Part shown: positions 55,141 through 64,000 of the stretch, piece by piece | How the letters are laid out: every line of letters starts with the position of its first letter | Numbering within the stretch: the stretch's first letter is position 1 | NCBI GenBank assembly: GCA_963575645.1 | Contig: OY754466.1 | Coordinates: forward strand, 38,782,001 to 38,846,000 | Length of the DNA stretch: 64,000 nucleotides | Reading direction: 5' to 3' | Source: Xanthostigma xanthostigma | Taxonomy: Eukaryota; Arthropoda; Insecta; Raphidioptera; Raphidiidae | Position numbers and translations under genes: made by a program | Notes under the pieces: model-generated | Seen by the model: only the letters and a program-made list of their open reading frames with translations | Databases searched by the model: none | Told to the model about the DNA's origin: nothing

Positions 55141-55372
55141 CAGGCCTGGGCAAAGCGGCCCGCAGTAGGATTTTATCCGGCCCGCGAAGCATTTTATAAA
55201 TGATTATTAAGAGCGAAATTAGTTTGCCAATATAATTTAGCAAGAAGGGCCACAACAGGCCTTTTTGTTGCAAAAATGAAAGGACCTTTTTTTTTGCTCT
55301 CCAAATTTTTGGTCCACGGTAAAATTTTCATCAGCAATGTAGCCCGACGGTCAAAAGATTTGCCCGCCCCTG
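55141..55372. mobile_element. hAT MITE, 232 bp
   Basis: CAGGCCTGGGCAAAG / CCCGCCCCTG ends are flanked on both sides by GTTTAAAG (55133-55140 and 55373-55380). Interior GGCCCGCAGTAGG and AAAGGACCTTTTTTTTT words match the element at about 31024-31345. Confidence 0.72.
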
Positions 55373-55380
55373 GTTTAAAG

Positions 55381-56685
55381 GGCTACATAATATATGTATA
55401 TGATGACAGTGAGGCCGGTTTGTTAATATCAAGTCAACAAAGTAAGATTTTAATACGAATAACAATTAATAATTTTTCCTCATCCCTAACTTCGTGTGGA
55501 GTTATATTGAAAATAATATTCTCGCGAATATGCACTGACGAATCAATTTGCGTTCCAAATTTAAATTAAAAAGGCACCATAATTCAGGTACGGCTTGCAC
55601 GTCATTCGCTCGATCGCGATATTTTTGGTCGATCGCTAACAAACAACAACTCCCAAAATCAATAATCAACTCTGCTTCTGTGCTTCAAGCATATTCATAA
55701 AATTCACAGATTGTACCCACAGATCAACGACATAGGTACGTGAAAAAATTTCAAAGGGGAATTTTGAAACCGTAAAGTAGATCTTTTGAAATCGATAACA
55801 AAAGTAGACCACAGTTCCAATGATTTAATTTAACCCCCTTTCCTAACTAGTGTATCACATTCTTATTAGTTTTTAGTAACTATGATTATCATCATTATTA
55901 TACCAAAAAAAATCTTTCATTTCAATCCAGTCATTTCGTTCATAATTAAATGCCAATAAGTATTTTTTGCACTAGCTCCTATAAATAGTTACTTTACATA
56001 TAAAGTGACTCATTACACCACTAGTGCGTAAACTTAAACAAAACTGGTCGCACTGTACGAATTCCATGGTAAATCACTGTCTTACAATTGTTTTCTTTTA
56101 ATAATCTGCCATTAGAAGTGACGTTTGTTCAAAAGTGGACTGTCAAAATTTTTGAAAATGAACTGGAAACCAGCTATTTCATAGCAAAAACACGATATAT
56201 ATACCTACTTGAGGCACTGTTAAATGTCGCTGACGCTCGTTTTTACTTAATGCCGCAACTCGTCGTAACTATGAATACAACCAATCTACTAGTTAGTTAG
56301 TTTTTTAATTCTCCAGAGACAATACAAACATTGTATGAATTTGTCAAATACAAAAAATTATATATATTTCGGGTTTTCCTTTGTATTTTATCGCACAAAT
56401 CGACACGTACAGCTATAGAAAGTGTATAAGCGCCTGCGCCAAGCACACTTCTGAATGACGCAAGTCGATTGGTGATCAGACGGCTGTATAATCTTCGCTG
56501 TGTGACGTAAGGCGTCGACATTGACCTTAATACACACATTTAAATGTCCACTATTGCCGAATATTTGCTATTATTGTACAATGCAGTGTAATAATATTTC
56601 ACGTAGTGCTGTTAATTTTTTTCATTTTTGACACTTGCTAATGACCGATCCATACACTATAGGTATAACAAAACACGTTATAAAG
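55381..56685. other. Intergenic DNA, nothing recognised
   Basis: AT-rich sequence upstream of the ABCC gene; open frames of 70-97 codons on both strands show no known domain. Confidence 0.45.
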
Positions 56686-57068
56686 TAAAGGCCGCTGCAC
56701 ACGAGGCTAGAAACGGTGCTAGGAGTTCTGCTAGCCGGCAGGCTGGGTACGAAGCTAAAAATGACGTCACTGCGGGCTGGCCTGCTAGCTCACAAGAGTG
56801 GTTTTAAAATTAGAGCAAGGGCTATTTTCCCTTCTAGATTTGCTGCTAGGTATGAGCAAGAACCAATCAGGAAGCAGTATCTTGTCACGTGGGCACTTGA
56901 ACAAACACCCACAAACCAACATGGTGTAATTCTGCTCAGAGTCAGACAACAGACACGTTTTGCTCTGTGTTTATATTCGAACTGTCACTGCGAGCGCACC
57001 ATATCTATCCACAAATAAAGCTTGATAAATAGTCTCGTGTGAAGCGAGCACCAGCAATCAAGAAAACT
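56686..57068. mobile_element. CTGCACACGAGGCTAG-family element, right-truncated
   Basis: Left end TAAAGGCCGCTGCACACGAG and 380 bp closely matching 30027-30476 (GCTAGCCGGCAGGCTGGGTA, AGCAAGAACCAATCAGGAAG), but the right inverted terminus is missing. Confidence 0.55.
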
Positions 57069-57299
57069 CCGGGTCGCAGTGCGAAACCCTGCCGACAATA
57101 TAGTGTATTTGCTTTTATAAGCAGTGTGGCTCTATTATATGAACTTAACTTTGTTTTTGGACAAAATAAAAAAAATTACCCCTTAATACAACCCTTAAAA
57201 CAACATTTTTTACTTAATTTCAATGCTACATATCAATTCAACATCTGTACCAAATTATATACACTCTTCAGTATGTAAATCCATATCAGAAACTTGTGT

Positions 57300-58305
<1,006 letters not shown>

Positions 58306-58731
58306 TTATTTATAATAAAGGAGTAATGGCTTGAGGCAGGAAGCAAACAATGTAGATATTTCCAGAAAAAAAAAAAAAATATTATCATAAGTTTTTATTA
58401 AACTGAAACTGTACTTATTACAATAAATAAAATTATCGACCAATTCTTCAGACAAATATATTAACAAAAAATAATAATTAATACATTGACGTTTCGGTAT
58501 TAATTGAAATTTTCTGTTAACCCAGTTCTTGTCCTTAAATAAATCTGGATATTTTTCCCGTAATTTTAGACATTCTGCTTTTTTGGATTTTTTTTTAATA
58601 TGAGTTTTGAAAAATTGTAACATTTTAGATTTTTGCTGTTTATTCCATGATCCACGGCAATTTTTTTTTGTCTGTGTTTACTTTACTCTTCTCCTTTTTG
58701 CGTGGTGTTTCTGTAAAAAATAAGCGTAAGA
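58306..58731 (-). pseudogene. Frameshifted fragment of a basic, Trp-containing domain
   Basis: After a TTTTTTACAG acceptor-like tract the minus strand reads ETPRKKEKSKVNTDKKK. A run of nine A then shifts the frame to RGSWNKQQKSKMLQFFKTHI, followed by KKAECLKLREKYPDLFKDKNW. The pattern W..........FF..HI....K..EC......P.L....W resembles a domain I know from uncharacterised insect proteins, but I cannot name it. The homopolymer frameshift and loss of similarity after NW point to a pseudogene. A possible upstream exon at 59042-59152 (Ser/Glu-rich, ends EGCV) is not proven to belong. Confidence 0.35.
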
Positions 58732-59597
58732 AGAATTCGAATTTTCGTATTAATAATACAAAGATTATTAATTTTATTTTAACGTGATTTAAGTTGTTCT
58801 GTCAAGTTTGCAAGTCTACAGAAATCGCATAACTTCGAGTTCGCGCAATTTGGAGTAGCGTAATTCGGGATATTACAGGGTATATAGATTTTAATGGGAT
58901 TATCTTCAAAAATAAGTCATGTCTGTGACACTCTGTACCTATATCAGAATAAACTTTATGTACCTGTAAGCAATAATTATTTTTCAAAATTCTAAATTTC
59001 AACAGAGATTTTTATGTGGTTCATGCACTTTCGGTGATCATTCATACGCAACCTTCCTCTGATTCAGAATTAATATCGTTCTGGGTTTCATACTTGGGGA
59101 CTACAACAGTATTTGAATCATCTAGTGTACCTTGTTGACTTGGTGCATCTGATAACAGACAGTCAAAAATGAGAAAAAGTGTTACGTATGTGATTTTTAA
59201 TATAATAATATGCGTTTCATAATTGAATATCAATATTGAAGGGGGTAAATTTGTGCATAATTTTAAGAAAAAAAACTTATACATATAGGTTCGTTTTTAC
59301 TTCATTTCTGATATACAAGGTGATAGAGATTTTTTTGAAAAATTGATTTAGGTATTTTAATAAACCTGAAGCTACCTAAGATTTTTATTAATTTATTATT
59401 TGTTGACAGTCAATTAAAATAACTAATTAAATTAAAAAAAAATCTGTATCACCCTGCGTATCAAATATGACGCAAATCGGGCATAATGTTTATTATAAAC
59501 TTTTTGTCTTAAAATCATGCACAAATAAACCCCCTTTAAAATTGACAGTCAATTACGAAGCAGCCTGTATTGAAAAATAATTCGTTTTAGTTGGTAC

Positions 59598-60017
59598 TAG
59601 TGATGTGCCGGATCGTTAAAAATGCATATCTGCGGATACGGATCTGAATACGGATATTTGGTTTCAAGATCCGCGGATACGGATACGGATATTTGGTTTC
59701 AAGATCCGTGGATACGGATACGGATCTTAACTTTCTTAGAGTACGCGGCGGTAAATATTGCACATCGACCTTTGGAAAGAGACTGTTATGGGAAAAAGTT
59801 ATTGACTTCTTTAAGAGTTAACTCTCATAACAGATTCCAGAGATCGATGTGCAATATCTCATTATAAAGATAGTTTTTTATTAGTACCTTTGAGTTATGT
59901 ACTATTGGTATGGTACTCACTACGATAAATTTTTGCAATATAAAGGTGCCAAATACGATTTTAAGAAATAAAAAATAATTTGAATGGAATTTAACAGTTT
60001 TTCATTATTACCTAATT
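59598..60017. mobile_element. hAT-type MITE, truncated second copy
   Basis: Begins TAGTGATGTGCCGGATCG and follows 3448-3952 closely (GGATACGGATCTGAATACGG, GTACTATTGGTATGGTACTC), but stops after TTTTTCATTATTACCTAAT, where a different repeat begins. The right terminal repeat is absent. Confidence 0.65.
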
Positions 60018-60207
60018 ACCTATATATATAAATTAGCGGAAACAATTAAAGGATAAAAAAAATTTCCAAATTTTTCGAGGTTTTTCAAGTGGCTGTATTT
60101 CCCTTAAAAATGGTCGTACTGAAATTTTAAAAAAAGGATTTTACAGCTCGAAGTTTCTTGTTTTGAGATCTTATGATGAAAAATTTTTTCAAGCAACGTG
60201 TTCCGCT

Positions 60208-61526
60208 CAATCCTAATGAATACCGAAGAAAAAAATTTTTCGAAATTTTTTCGGTTCTTTTTTTTGGTCTACGAACTTGGAAAAAATTTTTCCAACTTAA
60301 CCACTATATGGATCGGATAACTTGTTCATTCAGCTTTAATTTGCTTTTTTGAAAAGTTCGATACGACCACTTCTCGCTGAGATATCGGTCTTTGAATGGA
60401 AAAGGATCTCTTTGTCTTTAACCATCAATATCTCAGCAACCACTAATCGCAGAAGAAAATTAAGGAGGGTTTTGAAATCTTGAATAAATTTCCCACAAAA
60501 ATCAGCTACGGTTTTTTGAAAAAAAATTTTTTTCTATTTTTTACATTAATTTGAAAAATCAAGGAAAAAAGGGCTTTTGGGATAATCAGGCGCTAAGTTG
60601 GAAATATCGAGAAAGCCAGTAATGTTGAGTGTGCCTTTTACAGTTCAATATGCCCTCAAAAACCTCACAAAGTTTCGATTCAATCCATCGAGCCGTTTTT
60701 TAGTTTTTTCGATCGAATTTTTGAAAAAAAATTAAAGGATCACGATTTTAACTTTAAATGATCTTTAACAAAATGCAAATAAAAATGTTTTTTTCAGTTT
60801 TTTTATGCATTTTTATTGGTCAAAATGTTTAAATTTATGCGAAAAAAAATTTGCAGAAGTGCACGCTCTAATGCATAAATTTCGCATAAATTTAAACATT
60901 TTGACCAATAAAAATGCATAAAAAAACTGAAAAAAACATTTTTTTTTGCATTTTGTTAAAGATCATTTAAAGTTAAAACCGTGATCCTTTAATTTTTTTT
61001 CAAAAATTCGATCGAATAAAACAAAAAAACGGCTCGATGGATTGAATCGAAACTTTGTGAGGTTTTTGACGGCATATTGAACTGTAAAAGGCACACTCAA
61101 CATTACTGGCTTTCTCGATATTTCCAACTTAGCGCCTGATTATCCCAAAAGCCACCAAAAGCCCTTTTTTCCTTGATTTTTCAAATTAATGTAAAAAATA
61201 GAAAAAAAATTTTTTTCAAAAAACCGTAGCTGATTTTTGTGGGAAATTTATTCAAGATTTCAAAACCCTCCTTAATTTTCTTCTGCGATTAGTGGTTGCT
61301 GAGATATTGATGGTTAAAGACAAAGAGATCCTTTTCCATTCAAAGATCGATATCTCAGCGAGAAGTGGTCGTATTGAACTTTTCAAAAAAACAAATTAAA
61401 GCTGAATGAACAAGTTATCCGATCCATATAGTGGTTAAGTTGGAAAAATTTTTTCCAAGTTCGTAGACCAAAAAAAAAACCGAAAAAATTTCGAAAAATT
61501 TTTTTCTTCGGTATTCATTAGGATTG
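60208..61526. repeat. Giant near-perfect inverted repeat (two arms of about 640 bp, 35-nt loop)
   Basis: Left arm 60208-60844 and right arm 60880-61526 are almost exact reverse complements: CAATCCTAATGAATACCGAA opens the left arm and TTCGGTATTCATTAGGATTG closes the right. The loop (60845-60879) includes GCAGAAGTGCACGCTC. Only scattered differences and a few small indels are seen. No coding frame; text like CGATATCTCAGCGAGAAGTG suggests derivation from a larger repeat. The right arm touches the satellite with no gap. If transcribed it would fold into a long dsRNA. Confidence 0.8.
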
Positions 61527-64000
61527 ATCGACCAGAAAAGGGAACGACCAGAAAATGATCGACCAGAAAAGGGAACGACCAGAAAATGATCGACCAGAAA
61601 ATGATCGACCAGAAAAAGGAACGACCAGAAAATGATCGACCAGAAAAGGGAACGACCAGAAAATGATCGACCAGAAAAGGGAACGACCAGAAATTGATCG
61701 ACCAGAAAAGGGAACGACCAGAAAATGATCGACCAGAAAAGGGAACGACCAGAAAATGATCGACCAGAAAAGGGAACGACCAGAAAATGATCGACCAGAA
61801 AAGTGAACGACCAGAAAATGATCGACCAGAAAAGTGAACGACCAGAAAATGATCGACCAGAAAAGGGAACGACCAGAAAATGATCGACCAGAAAAAGGAA
61901 CGACCAGAAAATGATCGACCAGAAAAGGGAACGACCAGAAAATGATCGACCAGAAAAGGGAACGACCAGAAAATGATCGACCAGAAAAGGGAACGACCAG
62001 AAAATGATCGACCAGAAAAGGGAACGACCAGAAAATGATCGACCAGAAAAGGGAACGACCAGAAAATGATCGACCAGAAAAGGGAACGACCAGAAAATGA
62101 TCGACCAGAAAAGTGAACGACCAGAAAATGATCGACCAGAAAAGTGAACGACCAGAAAATGATCGACCAGAAAAGGGAACGACCAGAAAATGATCGACCA
62201 GAAAAGGGAACGACCATAAAATGATCGACCAGAAAAGGGAACGACCAGAAAATGATCGACCAGAAAAGGGAACGACCAGAAAATGATCGACCAGAAAAGG
62301 GAACGACCAGAAAATGATCGACCAGAAAAGGGAACGACCAGAAAATGATCGACCAGAAAAGGGAACGACCAAAAATGATCGACCAGAAAAGGGAACGACC
62401 AGAAAAAGGAACGACCAGAAAAAATGATCGACCAGAAAAGGGAACGACCAGAAAAAATGATCGACCAGAAAAGGGAACGACCAGAAAAGGGAACGACCAG
62501 AAAAAATGATCGACCAGAAAAGGGAACGACCAGAAAATGATCGACCAGAAAAGGGAACGACCAGAAAATGATCGACCAGAAAAGGGAACGACCAGAAAAT
62601 GATCGACCAGAAAAGGGAACGACCAGAAAATGATCGACCAGAAAAGGGAACGACCAGAAAATGATCGACCAGAAAAGGGAACAACCAGAAAATGATCGAC
62701 CAGAAAAGGGAACGACCAGAAAATGATCGACCAGAAAAGGGAACGACCAGAAAATGATCGACCAGAAAAGGGAACGACCAGAAAATGATCGACCAGAAAA
62801 TGATCGACCAGAAAAGGGAACGACCAGAAAATGATCGACCAGAAAAGGGTACGACCAGAAAATGATCGACCAGAAAAGGGAACGACCAGAAAATGATCGA
62901 TCAGAAAAGAGAACGACCAGAAAATGATCGAACAGAAAAGGGAACGACCAGAAAATGATCGACCAGAAAAGGGAACGACCAGAAAATGATCGACCAGAAA
63001 AGGGAACGACCAGAAAATGATCGACCAGAAAAGGGAACGACCAGAAAATGATCGACCAGAAAAGGGAACGACCAGAAAATGATCGACCAGAAAATGATCG
63101 ACCAGAAAAAGGAACGACCAGAAAATGATCGACCAGAAAATGATCGACCAGAAAAGGGAACGACCAGAAAATGATCGACCAGAAAATGATCGACCAGAAA
63201 AGGGTACGACCAGAAAATGATCGACCAGAAAAGGGAACGACCAGAAAATGATCGACCAGAAAAGAGAACGACCAGAAAATGATCGAACAGAAAAGGGAAC
63301 GACCAGAAAATGATCGACCAGAAAAGGGAACGACCAGAAAATGATCGACCAGAAAAGGGAACGACCAGAAAATGATCGACCAGAAAAGGGAACGACCAGA
63401 AAATGATCGACCAGAAAAGGGAACGACCAGAAAATGATCGACCAGAAAATGATCGACCAGAAAATGATCGACCAGAAAAGGGAACGACCAGAAAATGATC
63501 GACCAGAAAAGGGAACGACCAGAAAATGATCGACCAGAAAAGGGAACGACCAGAAAATGATCGACCAGAAAAGGGAGCGACCAGAAAATGATCGACCAGA
63601 AAAGGGAACGACCAGAAAATGATCGACCAGAAAAGGGAACGACCAGAAAATGATCGACCAGAAAAGGGAACGACCAGAAAATGATCGACCAGAAAATGAT
63701 CGACCAGAAAATGATCGACCAGAAAATGATCGACCAGAAAAGGGAACGACCAGAAAAGGGAACGACCAGAAAATGATCGACCAGAAAAGGGAACGACCAG
63801 AAAATGATCGACCAGAAAAGGGAACGACCAGAAAATGATCGACCAGAAAAGGGAACGACCAGAAAATGATCGACCAGAAAAGGGAACGACCAAAAATAAT
63901 CGACCAGAAAAAGGAACGACCAGAAAAAGGAACGACCAGAAAAAATGATCGACCAGAAAAGGGAACGACCAGAAAAAATGATCGACCAGAAAAGGGAACG
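61527..64000. repeat. 31-bp satellite array, continuing past the right edge
   Basis: The basic unit is 31 bp made of two related halves, a 15-mer (TGATCGACCAGAAAA) and a 16-mer (GGGAACGACCAGAAAA), both ending CGACCAGAAAA. Length divided by unit suggests about 80 units. Variants include runs of the 15-mer alone (for example 63430-63480 and 63680-63740), AAAAAATGATCG insertions near 62400-62510 and 63940-63990, and point changes. Because 31 is one more than a multiple of three and the minus strand lacks stops, long spurious open frames of 260-388 codons arise; these are not genes. Confidence 0.93.

Noticed and set aside
61435..63893. Three long minus-strand open frames (260-388 codons) with a repeated FSGRSLFWS pattern
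   Set aside because: They arise from the stop-free 31-bp satellite, whose length (1 mod 3) cycles through all frames; no start context, splice sites or domain.
61527..64000. Possible CRISPR-like array
   Set aside because: The repeats are contiguous with no unique spacers, and the DNA is eukaryotic.

Overview
This is AT-rich eukaryotic (insect) genomic DNA. The evidence for an insect is the first two coding exons of a long-wavelength-type rhabdomeric opsin at the left edge, genes split by GT-AG introns, very dense short inverted-repeat transposons, Helitron-like repeats, and one intact GC-rich Ty3/Gypsy element. The order of insect cannot be fixed from this sequence.

Layout, left to right. 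1-955: 5' part of the opsin gene (minus strand), cut by the window edge. 2616-4750: complete four-exon COMMD2 gene (minus). 5182-5856: intronless coding region of the GINS subunit SLD5/GINS4 (plus), head-to-head with COMMD2 across 431 bp. 5857-10178: no recognised gene, several MITEs. 10179-53810: one ABC transporter gene of the ABCC4/MRP4 type (minus), which I could rebuild completely: 17 coding positions, every junction GT-AG and in phase, giving 1398 or 1399 residues. Exon position 4 exists twice (29755-29956 and 26656-26860). Phase arithmetic allows exactly one of the two per mRNA, so they look like mutually exclusive exons for the first transmembrane helices. Intron 1 is about 18.4 kb and carries the intact Gypsy element (41862-46667), with identical-looking LTRs and a textbook -1 frameshift signal between gag and pol. 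53811-58305: transposon-rich DNA without a recognised gene. 58306-58731: a broken fragment of a basic coding sequence. 59598-61526: a truncated MITE followed by a 1.3 kb near-perfect hairpin. 61527-64000: a 31-bp satellite running off the right edge.

The four cellular genes have unrelated roles (photoreception, COMMD/Commander-type trafficking, DNA replication, membrane export) and show no operon-like relation. Only COMMD2 and SLD5 probably share a promoter region. Most of the sequence between exons is transposon-derived: hAT-type elements with 8-bp target duplications, TA-flanked mariner/pogo-type MITEs, foldbacks, Helitron-like repeats, and nested insertions. The most notable observations are the duplicated ABCC exon, a roughly 125-residue extracellular loop in the transporter with two furin-like sites and seven glycosylation sequons, the Gypsy frameshift cassette, inverted transposon arms flanking ABCC exons 9-10, and the giant hairpin abutting the satellite. 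All homology calls come from reading the translated sequence. No database search was run.
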